Origin: Diploscapter coronatus
Lineage: Eukaryota > Nematoda > Chromadorea > Rhabditida > Rhabditidae
Assembly (NCBI GenBank): GCA_964036155.1
Contig: OZ038422.1
Location: forward strand, 55,203,201-55,267,200
DNA: 64,000 bases
Reading direction: 5' to 3'
The notes beneath the pieces were generated by a model. That model worked only from the letters and a program-made list of their open reading frames with translations, was not told the origin of the DNA and did no database searches. The first letter of the stretch is position 1, and each line of letters begins with the position of its first letter. Shown here in pieces: positions 26,152 through 38,962 of the stretch. A program made the position numbers and the translations under genes.

Positions 26152-27942
26152 TTTTTTCTTAAATTAAGCTACATAGTGCGTAAACGTAATATTTTATCGA
26201 TGATTATTAGATACTTCACTATGAATAATGATCTAAAATAAGCTAATAAATTTGATATTAATTTACTTTACTGAACTATCTAACATAAATTATATTCGAA
26301 GCAAAGTTCTCTGTAAATATACAATCCTACAAAATTTAATTAAATGAGAAATTAACTCTATATATCGATAATCTATATCAATTGAAATGGTCAAATTGTA
26401 TCAAATTAATTTAGAAAAAAGATAATTACACAAATTTTTATGCATTTAAGAAATCCATGCCACAGAAAGTAAAATTAGAAGGATAAACTTAATTAATAAT
26501 TTTAAAATTCTTAATTCAAATTGCCAATTATTAAAATAAACGGATATCAAGACTATTGATTACTTTCAAGCTGAAATCTGAAAGTATGATATAAAAACAG
26601 AGTCCGATTGATAAGGAATTGAAGTCGTAAGTAAAAGGGAAATAAACATTGTGCAGAAATGCTCTCAACGAAACACATTCATCCATGAATGGAAGCAGAT
26701 TTATACAACGTGAATTGTCATGAGGATTTCGTTTTTACATTTTATGGGCATTTATCGGTCTCTATTATATTTTTCGTATATTGATTGCATTAATCTTTAA
26801 ATACCATCTTTGGATTAGAAAGATTTTCAAGAATATTCGCATATTAGATAAGTTTGGTATAAAAGATATAGAAGCAGACCTAGAGGCAGATTTTCAGCCA
26901 GAACGAAAAATTATAGGGGAGGGGGTACGCAGCAGCAGCATCATGATTCTGGCAGAAATTTTGGTTTAAGTCTTGCCTAGGTATGGATAGAAGGTAGAAA
27001 GTACATCAAGCTGTATTAGATCAGATATTGAGATGAATTGTTGATTTAAATTCGATTCCTTTTCATGTGTCATTTCTGAAAATTGAAAACTCAATGATGG
27101 TTTTGTTCTTCTTTCGTAATGTCATTGTTTATCAATACTGCTAAAGTGCGATTTCAATGCTTAAAACTAGGGAACATGATGTCTACTTTCGATCATTCAG
27201 TTTCATTTCTTTTTTCCGAAAAAAAATAGTGCTTTGAATTTTCTTTGATTCTGTGCAAATTGTAGTCTATAGACTGATTGTTTCTGTTTTACTTGTCAGT
27301 ATTTGCTTTTGAAGAAACGTAAGGCGGCAGCTGAGTGTCGAATTCAATCGATCCCTCCTCCACTCTTTGCTCACTTCAACTGTAAACAGCACTGTGAAGA
27401 ACTCCTCCTGCAGCGTAATTCTGGCACATTTCCTAATTTCTTCTCCGCAACCTTTCAATTCAATTCAACTTTCACATTTGTGTTTGTGAGTTTCTTTTCG
27501 CTCATTCATTTTTCATCCCGACATTCCTCTTGGCAACCGACAACAAGCGAACAGCAACCAAGTGCTTGCATTTTCATGCCTTGATGATTTTCATCTCGAT
27601 TCCAGGCTATTTCGAATTTGTTTGCAGTTTCCTGGAGTTATGGTTAGATGGAAATGAAAATTCTCTATTTTTACGACTCCTTCCCCTCTCTGCATCGATA
27701 GTGATTCATTCTCAATCAGTCTGCCAGGCCCCCTATGTCTTATCACTTCAGCATTCAACATTCAGCACTTCAGCCAATCAATCCATTGCACATTCACGTT
27801 CTCGCATTTTCGCTCTTTCTGCAAATAAATATTTCGATTCCTCGTTTCTTTCGACTATTTTATCATTCATGTAAAATTTTTAAGGTTAAATTTTTCTTCT
27901 CATAGCGCAAGTTATGTGATTTGGGATTGGTTGAGCCTCGAA
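26152..27942. other. Intergenic region between divergent glycosyltransferase and CDC50 genes
   Basis: The two flanking genes are transcribed away from each other. The left part (26152-26650) is very AT-rich. The right part (27340-27880) is pyrimidine-rich on the plus strand, the sense strand of the CDC50 gene, mirroring the pattern upstream of the minus-strand genes. Short open frames here look like by-products of this composition. Confidence 0.45.
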
Positions 27943-30900
27943 ATGCCGGACGACATCCCGAGAATTCCCAGAAAGAGGGGCAAGAAGAACAGGCCTGTCG
28001 GTATCTAATAGGGTATCTCAAATTGATTTTATCCATCGTATTTTGGAAAGCGCATGGCGTCAGCAGAATCTGCCTGCCTACCGGCCGCATGTCACAGTCG
28101 GCTCGGCCATTCCTGTCACTCTTGCCGTCGGTCTGGCTCTCACAGGCATCGGAGTCGCTATGTTCATTGGAACTAAAAATTGTATGATAAATTTCCCGCA
28201 CGAATAATCACCAAAATCGATGTTGCAGCTCTCGAAACGGAAATAGATTACACGAGTTGTGAAGTCGAAAACTCTACTCAGTTTAATGGATTGAAAATGA
28301 GCCCATTCAAATGCAGTTTCACCATCAATCTCACGCAGGCTTATACGGTTTGCTCACTTCCTACTTTTTAATAAGTCAATATTCATAGCGAAAACTGAAT
28401 GTTCCATAATTTCTAACGAAAACAAATGAACATTTATTCATATTCTTTGATCAATGACTACATTTTGATAATAGACAAGGATGAAAAAGAGTTGAAATAC
28501 AAATCTTGTAACCGAAAATTCACACTATCTTCAGCGTCTTAGTTGAGTAAAAATTTTGCCTTTAAAGTTTGATATCAAAATCGACTTTATTATTAAAAAT
28601 TAATCTAAATCGACTAACAATTTCGCATCATCCTAGATAGAGAGAGATAAGAATAATTTTCAATTTTTATCCCAGATAGGGGCTTATGAGTTTTAACTTC
28701 AAATTCAAAAATTCGCTATTTTGTCATTTTGGTTACTTTTAGCTCCGGATTTCGTTTATTTTTATTTCCGACTTTAAAATTCTGAGACTCAAACTTCGTT
28801 TGATTTCAGCTGAAAATCTATACTTTTCACGCCCCTAATTGAGGCTGCATCGTTCATTAGAATTTCTCTCAGATTATAACTAATACGATTACCTTTCATT
28901 TTAGGGTGAAGTAAAATTCTATTATGGAATGGATCGTTTCTATCAAAATAATCGACAATATTTATTTTCTAGAAACGATTTGCAGCTTGCAGGTACAGCA
29001 AAAATATAACTTGAACGAATAGAAATAATAGTTTCATAATTAATAGGTGATATCGATAATACTGAAGACTGTCAGCCTCTGAACACGGCATTTTCTCCGC
29101 TTCTGAACAGAACCGTGCCAATTGTTCCTTGCGGCCAAATTGCAAATTCAATGTTTAATGGTAATTTTCAAGCTTCTATGAATTATTACTATACAAGTCG
29201 TAGGACATAAGTAGGCAATTATAAATTTAAAAACTAATCAAGTACATAGTAGTTTTCTGTCGCATTTCATGACAAGATAATTTCATCTCGTAAAAAATAC
29301 TCAACGTAGATACCGCAATTGCAAATTATCCTACTAGACTCATTCCGTCTATTTTACCACGCTCCTAGTGGACCAGATGGTCGCGATATATGGCTTATTC
29401 CTGTACCTTGGACTGGAAAGGGTGTCCTCACTCAACGAGAGGTCCACAAGAAGTTTAAAAATCCTATCCCGAGCGACAATCAAACGTATCAAGCATTATG
29501 CGACGCATTCATCGTAAGACAAAGTGACTAACAATAAATTGATGACGCTAAACTTGACAGAATACAACTCAGCCACCTGATTGGTCGAGGAGACTCTGCG
29601 ATTTGGGATATGGCGATAATGTTGGATTGGGGTTGGAGAACCTCGACTTTATGGTGTGGATGAAGCCCGCTGCTTTGCCTAAATTCAGAAAACTCTACAG
29701 AATACTGGATACACAGGTAAGCAAAGATAAGGGCTGCGAATTTAACGCATGAGCGTAGGCCTTTAATGTTAACATTATCGGATTATTGTTTTTCTTTTAA
29801 TATCGAAAATTTGAAGAAAAGCATTTTTTTACAGAAATATATTGAATAGTTTTGCGTTTACTGAAGCCTATATTATTCTAAATCAAACAAATCTAGTGTC
29901 AAAAGAATCAACCTTTGATATTTGAAGGAAAACATAATCTTCAAGATGACTTGATAATCCGCCGAATTCAAAGGAATAAGATATGCACGTCTTCTAGCGC
30001 TTCTAGCATTTTATACACTAACAATTTTCTCATTCAATAGATAGTAGGCATAGCATTAGAAAATTCGTTTGCTTAGAGCAGTTTTTCGTGCGAATCTGTG
30101 TCGACGACAGCCGGCTATTCGACTACGACCTCCCTGAACGATGATGATGGAGACAAAATCCTAGTGTACGAAAATGCCGATGCTTCTGACTATGACTTGG
30201 GTGCTCCTGTTCTATCCTGTCAAAATCTGACTAACACCACTTTCGATATCATTGTAATTAAATTTATCATTTTTTTCTATTTCAACTAATATCTGATTGC
30301 TGTTGAGCAGCTAGTAAAAATTAGTGGCGCAATTTCTGCGTAGTCGCAATTCAGTTTTAGAGGGGAAATAGGATGTGAGAAAAATAATTACCTACAATCC
30401 CCTTTTATCAAATATTTTTATCTGATATCTAAGATTTTCAAACTCGAGTATTCCATTACTTCCCTAATCAATTGCTGAATAATTGAAAATTTAGTCAGAT
30501 CTCTTCAACACTGGACTCCCTGCCGGACAATACACCCTCTTGATCAATTATAGTCAGTAGCTTTTTTTTCAAATGTTGTCAGTAAATGCAATTGATTCAG
30601 ATTACCCCGTGACTGGATTCAATGGCAGCAAAACGTTTGTGATTGCCCGAGAGACATGGGTTGGTCCGCAAAATTTCTTCCTGCCAATTCTCTATCTCGT
30701 CGTTGGCACCTTCCTCATTCTCGTCTCAGGATTTTGTAAGTCGTTTATTTCTTTATAAGCTCAGGAATTCAAAAACTAAAGAAAAAACTCGCGTTTTATG
30801 TGATCTCTAACTTTTTTTTATTGATATTGGATTCGCTGAAAAATGAGTTAGAGTCCAGCGTTGATTTTGTGAAATTCACGAAAACAAGACAATGAAGAAC

Positions 30901-30953
30901 GTATCATTTCAGTCCTTGTGATTTGGCTATGGCAAAGATACAAAAAAGACTAA
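27943..30953 (+). CDS. CDC50/TMEM30 family P4-ATPase flippase subunit
   Basis: CDC50 proteins are obligate beta-subunits of lipid-flipping P4-ATPases, needed for ER exit and transport. Exons: 27943-28000, 28051-28181, 28229-28347, 28905-28992, 29047-29160, 29338-29513, 29561-29716, 30077-30253, 30495-30552, 30601-30735 and 30913-30953. Seen: a first membrane helix after [19 protein letters not shown], the hallmark [55 protein letters not shown], then a second helix and the basic tail WQRYKKD. All joins after exon 2 are in frame. Exon 1 ([19 protein letters not shown]) resembles family N-termini but joins exon 2 one base out of frame, so the first junction is unresolved. The eighth exon inserts 59 residues, absent from typical members, between the VWM block and the LPAGQY block, and is phase-neutral. 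An AATAAA lies 28 nt past the stop. Confidence 0.88.
28676..28839. repeat. Possible short element with TAGGGGC inverted ends
   Basis: ATAGGGGC and GCCCCTAAT face each other across about 160 bp within a CDC50 intron (28348-28904). The ends and TTCG-rich interior recall the R2-type elements. The match is short. Confidence 0.25.
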
Positions 30954-30980
30954 ATCAAATTTGATATGGATTCGGATAGA

Positions 30981-30986
30981 AATAAA
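30981..30986 (+). terminator. Polyadenylation signal AATAAA of the CDC50 gene
   Basis: A canonical AATAAA lies 28 nt after the TAA stop codon at 30951-30953. Confidence 0.6.
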
Positions 30987-31323
30987 ATGATCTTTTTGTC
31001 GATGGCTAAATTGTTATTTACGCGGAAATAATTTACGAAGTCAACTATGATTTACGGGTTGATATTTTTACTCCTAGTAAAAGTGTTGTTTATAATCCAC
31101 AGAATAAGCTTTGATTTATTGATGAATAAATAGCTCATACAAACAATATGGTTTAGTGCAAATCAAAGTATGGATTTTGCGATAATTTTAATACAAATGT
31201 TTTTTTTCATTCGATCTTTCCAATTTGACATTAAATAATGCGTTTTAAATATATGAAGGATTAACAAACAACTCCAATTTTAGGTAATTTAAACTCCACT
31301 TTTTAAATTTCCTTTCTTTACGT

Positions 31324-34300
31324 CTATTCCGATGTTTGTCGTTCGTATTCGATGTATCTCATTGGTCTACCGTCCTAAAAAGTTACAATTTGTTTAATTT
31401 GCTTTCTTTATTTTTTTACCTTGAAAACTTCCTGCATGGAGGATTCTTTATCAATGACTAGGTGTCGTTGTGGATTTTCCAAAGTTGATGGTTCCCATTT
31501 GTTTCCATTCAGCAATGGCTCTTCCCCATTCAATCCGTTCGGATCTCTGAATTTTTTTTTTAATTCATGGAAAAGGATCAATGCTCAATTTTTCACAGAT
31601 CAGCTACTGTACTCTTGAAATCAGTATCCTTTTTATCGGAATAGCTATGTAGTAATGTAAAATTACTAGCTTTTCCTCGCGTTCTGTTAAATTAACAATT
31701 TCTGAGAATAATGCTTACCCATATTTGGCAAAATTGGTGATAAGCGTCGAGAACAAATCGACTATCTTCTGATCTTCTTCCGTGAATGTGAATTCGGTGA
31801 AAATGCAACATCCGAGAGCGAACATAATGTCAACACAGTGGGTACTGTCTAAAATCATCATTAGCGAGATGTTATGTCCGAATGATCTGATAGGATAATT
31901 CATATACCTTTGAATGGAATCATATGGGACATTAGTCCAAACATATCTGGATCAAAATAGTCGAAAACGTAGAAATAACACGGCTCAGAACTTGTTTCGA
32001 GATTTTCAATTACATTTCGCTGAGTCCCGACATTCAAAAATATGTCACCATTTGCCTAAAATAATAGGAGATTGGAGATTTGACACACATGTATTGGAAA
32101 GCATTGCACATCTTTATTATGAATAGATTTAAATAAAGGAGAACAAACTAAATTCTTTTATCTGAACAAATATACTTAGTCTAGAAATGAGTTGAGTCTG
32201 ATGAAATTCTACCTTTAGATTTGCATGATATACAACTTTGCAAAAACTTTGAATTGATTCTTGTGCATTTTTGAGCGCTTAAAACTGAAAATCGTGATCG
32301 ACCTAATGTTCACCCTTAGATGAAAACGACCGTATTCAATTTCAGAAGATACAAAATGGGTCAGAAATCACTTCAGCAACGTGTTTTATTGATGCTTATT
32401 TTCCGTTCATGCCAGAATATAAATAATTCAGATATTATCAATGTCTCTCTAAAGTAACGATCTTCTCGCTTTTCTTACCTCTACAAGTGCTCTAATCCAT
32501 GTGTCCTTATCATGGTTCTCCTCCAAATCAACGAGCATTTTGGTTATTTCATCTCGCGTCTTTTTCGCATTAGTCGGGGCTGTCTTCTCAGATACCATTC
32601 CAGCGACAATCGCAGGGATCTTTTTCCTGCATTCTTCGACCGAAATGCTCTTCAATGAGACTGAAATATGATTTTTTTTCGCATTTTTAGAGGTGGATGA
32701 AATTTAGTTGGGAACAAAACAAACGAAATTAAAGTTTCTTTTAATTTTCGTTCTAAAATAGGAATTGACAAATGAATCAATAGAAGTTTAAGGAGTAACA
32801 AAACGACAAAATGATATCCTTTTGCATTTTGTAAAGTTGTGTTGTTTACTTTTTAAAGTTAATTTTGCTATTTCGTTATTTAAGATTTGACTTCGAATTG
32901 TTCTAAGTCTCGTTTTCAAGGTTTCTTTTATCTTTGATTTTTCGCTTACTTGTTCCAATGATTCCTTCTGATCGTGTCAATCCGACTATTCTCGGCTTCC
33001 CCTTTGCTTCTTTCCGTAACTCAGCTGGTCGTTTCGGAATGAATTTCCCATCGACTCTGGGTCCGATGTAGCACTGACACTTTCCATCGAGTGGGGGCAT
33101 AGCCTCCATCGTCAAGGCTAGAGATTCAGCAGGAAGCGTTCTCAATTCCTCCAGCCACTAAACTTTTATAATTCTTCTTAAAAATTCCGGAATTATTGCT
33201 GCTCAGATTATTCCGAAGACAACTCGATTCTCGAAATTAAATGATTTTTTATCTAGAAATTTCAATTATATCTCTGGATCTTAGAATAATCATTTTGATA
33301 CTGAATTTTAAAAATTGTGAAGAAACAACTCGGATTCTGAATAATATTAATCTGAAAGTACTAACTTGTTGGCTATTCCCTTTGTATAAAATTGCCTGGT
33401 TTTCGCCCTCAATTCGACATCTCTCAACGATATGATCGTTCATTGCAAAGTCACAAGAAGCGTTTCCAGCCATCGAAATCACCTTGTGACACAAATCTGC
33501 AAATTTGACAGCGATTAAAGAGTAGATGAGTGAATAGCTTCACCAACCTTCCGATTGAGGGCAGATTGATAGGAGATCAACGCTAGCTCCTCCCGCACTC
33601 TGGCCCATTATCGTGACATTGTCGGGATTGCCGCCAAAGACGGAGATGTTTTCCTTCAAAGAATTAGTTTAAAACCTTGACAAGATATCGATTAGCGCTC
33701 CCAAGCAGATATGCCGGATTGATGTTTCGAATAAAGTTTTTGTGTGCAAATTTCACCAGGGATGTGAATAGGATTTTCGTGAAGAAAGGATAAATTTAGA
33801 AATTTTCTAGGCCGAATAAATCGCAAAAATCTGTCATCCAAAATGAACATATTTTTGTAAACGAAATACTGCTTGTGAGTTGCAATTTTGTCATTTTCGA
33901 AACATTTTTTCGTAAAATAACTACCTTAACCCATTTCAGAGCCATCGTCATGTCCCAAAGCGCTAAATTTCCTGGACAAAGTTCGTCCCCAGTTGACCAG
34001 AATCCAAAATATCCTAGTCGATACTGGATGGTTACGCAGACCACATCCTTCTGGCACTAAACGTTAAGATTGAAAATTTAGGCAGTTTTAATAAAAGGTT
34101 ACAATATTCTTGCAAATGTTGACATCACCATATTTTATAGCGCTATCAGAAACAAAGCCTCCTCCATGAATATATCTGGAATTCGTGGCAAAAATTATTG
34201 ATTTGTATAATAGGTTTGTCTTCAATGCTACTTTTTAACCTCGTATGAAAATTATCAATCATTAACGATTAGTTCTTACACGAGCACTGCGAATCCCTTA

Positions 34301-35055
34301 TCAGAAACTGGTTTCCAACATGGAGTAAACACGTTCAAATAGAGACTATCCTCAGATACTGGATAGGAATTCATCAACTGAACGGGTATTAGATTATTAT
34401 TCATAATTGAATTTTTATTTTTATTAGTCGACAAAATATCACACATTAAAATTGATGCAAGAAAACCTATAATTCGAACCTTCTCTGTTCATAGCAATGT
34501 GAAAGACTATCATGAAGATAAAGTTAAAAGTTGACGGTGTGGCCCGCCGCAAATCCTATACGACTAAAATATTCAATAAAATGATAACCTTACATGAAGC
34601 TTCTCAGGGAGTTTCGTTTTCTGCATACTTCTTGGTGCAAATTTCTTGCACTCTAAGACACCATCCCACGAATCTGGGGACTGTGGCAGCTGAAAAATTA
34701 CTATCATTAGAAAATTTTGGACCCCTTGTATGTGGTTATGACCCTCTTTTATTCTTTGCTACATACTACTTCTCAGAAAAGAGAATGGTAACTACAGTGA
34801 GCCAGAATTTTGCGCATCTCAAAACTAACCTCGAAACGTCGATTTCCAATTGGTGGTTTTGCGAATGGAATACCTTGAAATGCATCTACCTAAAGCAAAA
34901 TAAAATTCATCATAATGGTTCGAAAACAAAAATCCAACCTCCTTAGACTCTCCATGAATAAGCCTTCTGCCTTCGACAACTCCATATCTCGTCTTTAGTT
35001 GTCTTGAAGGCGGATATTTATCTTTTTTGGCTCCAATTATTTTCTCAAACACCAT
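31324..35055 (-). CDS. Carboxylesterase, tandem copy 1
   Basis: This is an alpha/beta-hydrolase of the carboxylesterase type B family, hydrolysing ester or amide bonds. Fourteen exons: 35055-34939, 34889-34830, 34689-34594, 34377-34280, 34175-34103, 34050-33925, 33653-33548, 33496-33366, 33157-32950, 32660-32479, 32055-31908, 31848-31719, 31546-31420 and 31374-31324. They sum to 1653 nt (550 residues), in frame throughout. Seen: [21 protein letters not shown], oxyanion loop IHGGGF, nucleophile GQSAGG, acid in GLTRSEG, catalytic His in STHCVDI, and a C-terminal GDPNG...W. The catalytic set looks complete. There is no signal peptide ([11 protein letters not shown]), suggesting an intracellular enzyme. 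A TTTCAG acceptor ends 9 nt before the ATG, consistent with trans-splicing. Every intron position is shared with copy 2 next door. Confidence 0.93.
33795..33870. repeat. Dispersed repeat family R1, fragment d
   Basis: The stretch shares CTAGGCCGAA, AATCGCAAAAATC and CCAAAATGAACATATTTT with copies a and b, same orientation. It occupies part of an esterase intron (33654-33924). Only the 5' part of the repeat unit is recognisable. Confidence 0.6.
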
Positions 35056-35759
35056 ATTTAAAATCTGAAATTTTCGAAATTCACATTAAGAATTACGTAG
35101 AAATACAAAAATCTATTTAAACTGTTGGAATATCTAAAAATGATAAATCTGTAATGATTGAAATATGTGACTGACAAATTTTATACTAAAACGAATATGC
35201 CCACAAGTCAATTTCAAAATTTTTAAACTTATGAAATATTTCAAATTGGCTGATTGGAAAAGGAGGGAAAATTAATCGATTTAATGAGACAATGTTAGTC
35301 ACAAAATGTACATAATTGGAAGGACAGTGAGCCCAAGAAATGAAACATCATTGAAACAGTCATTAAGATGTAGACAGGAAAACAGGCAGATAAGATAGCG
35401 GGCCATATTTGGAAACAGCCAAGGAGCACAAGACAGAAAAGAAAAACGAAGGAAGTAATTGGGTTGAGGAATGCAGCACAGAAACACCGACAATCACATT
35501 TCGCACACCATAAGATATAGTAATCGATTTTACAAACAACAAACAACATATATAATAAGGAATATTCTAGTATAATTTGAAATGTATCAATTTTATATTA
35601 TTAGTTCTATCATATTTTCAAAATATACACAATGGCAGAAAGAGATCACAGATTTACGATAAACCTCCAAATGCCTATGAAAAATATAAAACTTGAACCA
35701 TATCACTGGCTAATTTAGGCATAAAATTAAATAAAAATACATTATACAAATAATTAACT
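35056..35759. other. Intergenic spacer between the two esterase genes
   Basis: Both genes point left, so this is the 5' flank of copy 1 and the 3' flank of copy 2. Plus-strand 35380-35470 is purine-rich. No gene seen. Confidence 0.5.
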
Positions 35760-38700
35760 TCACGGCGGAAAATCCCTTTCTAATTCGACGTATCGTAGAG
35801 GTCGACCACCCTAGAATGAGGTTGAAATTATTCGACTATTTAACACAAATAGTAGTTATTAGGAAAAATGAGGATGAGGACGAATGATCGTCATATCGTC
35901 AAGAGTATTTTTGTTATTATGATGTAGTGAGCTAATGTTTAAAAAATCTAAAAATTTTGATAAGAAAAACGAGGGAAAATGTTCCTGAATTTTTCCGAAT
36001 TCATTTTTAATCGCACTGTAATATCGATAGACAGATTCAAGTGACTATTGAGAATCTCTTTGTGTTTCGAACTATTTTAAAGACTAGTTTAAATTTTCCA
36101 ACCTTGAATACTTCCTGCAGGGATGATTCTTTGTCGATAACGATATGTTTTTGCGGATTTTCCAAAGTCGCAGGTTCCCATCGAATTCCCTTTAACAATG
36201 GCTCTGTATCATTCTGTCCATTTGGGTCACTGAATATTGAAAAATATAAGGGCCACTTATTTAATTTTACCTAAATTTAACGAAATTTGTTATCAGAGTC
36301 GAGAAGAGGTCAGTGATTCTTTGATCTTCTTCTGTGAACGTGAAGGGGACGATTATTCCAGTTCCAAGTGCAAAAGTTATGTCGTTGCAATGGGTTGATT
36401 CTAAAAAAAAATAGCTGTTTTCGAGCTTCCTTAAAATAATTACCGACGAATGGCATCATTTTGCTGATGAACCCAAACATTTTCGGATTGAAGTAGTCGA
36501 AAGAGTAGAAATAGCAGGGCTCTTGACTCGTCTGCAGACACTGAATCACATTCTTTTGTGTCGCTATGTTCAAGAACATGTCACCGGATGCCTGAAAATA
36601 ATTCCGTGGTGAGGTAAGCTAGATTTCGTTCCCTTATAGCCCCAGATAAAGCTGTTTTTCGGGGGATACGAAGCCATTTTGATAAATTGTTTAACGAGCA
36701 ACACAGTTTCGAACTTCAGAGGCGATACTTTTCAAAAGAATTGGTCGAAAATTTGCACATTTCGAAGTCTGCACTTTTTCAACGGATGACAATGGAAAGT
36801 AATAATCAAATGGTGCAACTTTTCGAAAATAACCCTTTGAAAACTGAAGCTTTGACTTTACTTCACTTTAGCTTTTTCTGTTCTTCTTAAATTACGACGA
36901 CTCCATTCAGTCTCGATTGTCGTTTTTCATCTACAGAAAAATAAAACCTAACCTCAATCCAAGCTTTCTTCCAGGTCATTTTATCGTGCTCTTTCTCATA
37001 ATCGATGATCATCTTGCAAATTTCATCCCTCGTTTTCTTCGTCTGCAATCCGTACTGTTTCTCGGGCAGCAGTCCAGCGATGATTTGATTAACTTTTTTC
37101 ATGCAATCCTTTGTTGTCACCGGAAGTGGCGATACTAAAAGAAGACAATATGCTAACAGATAATAACTCGAAAAATAATAATCTAACTTACTGTTGAAGA
37201 TGTCTCCTTCATATTTTGCGAGCCCAACAATCCTAGGTTTCCCTTCGGCTTCTTTGCGCAGTTCTTCGACAGGTTTTGTGATGAATTTCCCATCAATTTT
37301 CGGTGCGATGAAGCATTGAACTCTGCCATTCACCGGCGGCAAGATTTCCAATTCGAGCGCGAGTTTTTCAGCCGGCAGTTTGCGGACTTCTTCCATCCAC
37401 TGAAGTTTGGTTTTGAGTCTCAGATTCAAATAAAAGGGTATCATGAGTAGTTGACTCCTAGCGGCTGAATTTCAAGACTTTTAATACTTCTAAGTCGAAA
37501 TAAACTAAACATTTGTGAGACTTCAACTTCGAAATTTGTCATATTGTGAAATTCTTTTAGACTATTTTACCGCTTCACTGTTGCCCTTGTAAATGATTCC
37601 ATGCTTTTCAGCCTCCAACCTGCATCGCTCAACCGCATTTGTGTGGACCGCAAAATCAGCGTCTGCATTTCCTGCCATGGCTATCACTTGGTGGAATAGA
37701 TCTTGATAAATTTCAATAAATATTAGAGGAAATACAAGTGACACCTCTAGAAGGCGGACAAATTGATAGGAGATCAACGCTAGCTCCTCCCGCACTCTGG
37801 CCCATTATCGTGACTTTATCCGGATCCCCGCCAAATTCGGCGATATTTTCCTGAATAAGTCGTTGGGTTAAAATCTGGAATGTTTCGATCTTGTCTAGAA
37901 AATGAATGGTAATACGACAATCATATAAAAATTTAACTGAGATACATTATATTTTAGGAAATTTGGAAAAAATAGTTGCATCGTTGCAAGTGAAATGGGG
38001 TCGGATTTGGTAGAGAAAATATTCTTTATGTTTGCTATTTCGTATACAACAATGTAACTATCATATTTCAAATGCTTTTCTAGGTCTCTGATTTATACAT
38101 ATTTAATTAAGGTGCTCCCAAAATTTGTGTCATCTAACCTTAACCCATTTTAATGCCATAGTCATATCCCAGAGAGCTAGGTTATCAGGACAGGCTTCAT
38201 CTCCAGTCGTCCATAAACCAAAAAAGCCTAGTCGATATTGGATGGTTACGCAGACCACATCTTTTTTACACTGAAAAAAGTGTTGCATAGAGAATGGCCT
38301 ATAGTCATTACTATATTCCTGCATATATTGATATCGCCATATTTTATCGCACTGTCCATTACAAACCCTCCTCCATGAACGTATCTAAACTTTCATACAA
38401 CATTAAAGATAAAAATCGTTAAAATTTCCGGATCAGCATTAACAAATTTAAATTAATACACAAGAACAGGAAATCCTTTATCTGATTGCGATTTCCAACA
38501 AGGCGTGAACACATTTAGATATAAACAGTCTTCCGATTTCGGATATAATGGAGCTATCTGAAACTCAATTTGATAGGAAAAATGCCCTGAACTGCTATCA
38601 GATCTTACCCGAGTTCTTTCGAAATTAGTGACTTTTTGGTAACTTCGGGGTCCGAATTGTTTAGTTTCTTTAATTCCTTCCCAGGGTTCAGGAGGTTGAG

Positions 38701-38962
38701 GTAACTATAATTTACGATGAAACTTGAGAATTTTATGAAAAACATTACCGTAAATCGTAACTTGCCAATGGGAGGCTTTGCGAATGGAATGCCTTGAAAT
38801 GCATCTACCTAAAATGTTTCCTATTCTTCGTTAATCGCGAAATCTTACCTCTTTTTCTTCTCCATGAATGAGCTTTCTGCCTTCAACAGTTCCGTATTTC
38901 GTCTTTACTTGTCTTGACGGAGGAAACACTCCTTTTGCTAGACTACTATTTGAGTGACCCAT
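35760..38962 (-). CDS. Carboxylesterase, tandem copy 2
   Basis: This is the paralog of copy 1 with an identical 14-exon structure: 38962-38849, 38808-38749, 38704-38609, 38557-38460, 38384-38312, 38270-38139, 37850-37745, 37701-37571, 37399-37192, 37134-36953, 36591-36444, 36400-36271, 36229-36103 and 35810-35760, summing to 1656 nt (551 residues). Exon sizes match copy 1 except for exon 1 and exon 6. Seen: SEDCLYLNVF, VHGGGF, GQSAGG nucleophile, YEG acid region and STHCNDI histidine. The N-terminus MGHSNSS fits an N-myristoylation pattern (Gly2, Ser6), whereas copy 1 starts MVFEK; membrane attachment is therefore a possible difference. A TTTCTAG acceptor sits directly before the ATG. A 52-nt stretch of the nucleophile exon is identical to copy 1. 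Confidence 0.93.

Noticed and set aside
27303..27874. Overlapping plus-strand frames just upstream of the CDC50 gene
   Set aside because: They lie in a pyrimidine-rich flank, are dominated by Ser/Phe/Leu and do not join the CDC50 exons.
36687..36890. 67-codon plus-strand frame in an intron of esterase copy 2
   Set aside because: Antisense, short, no motif, no splice partners; AT-rich intron sequence.
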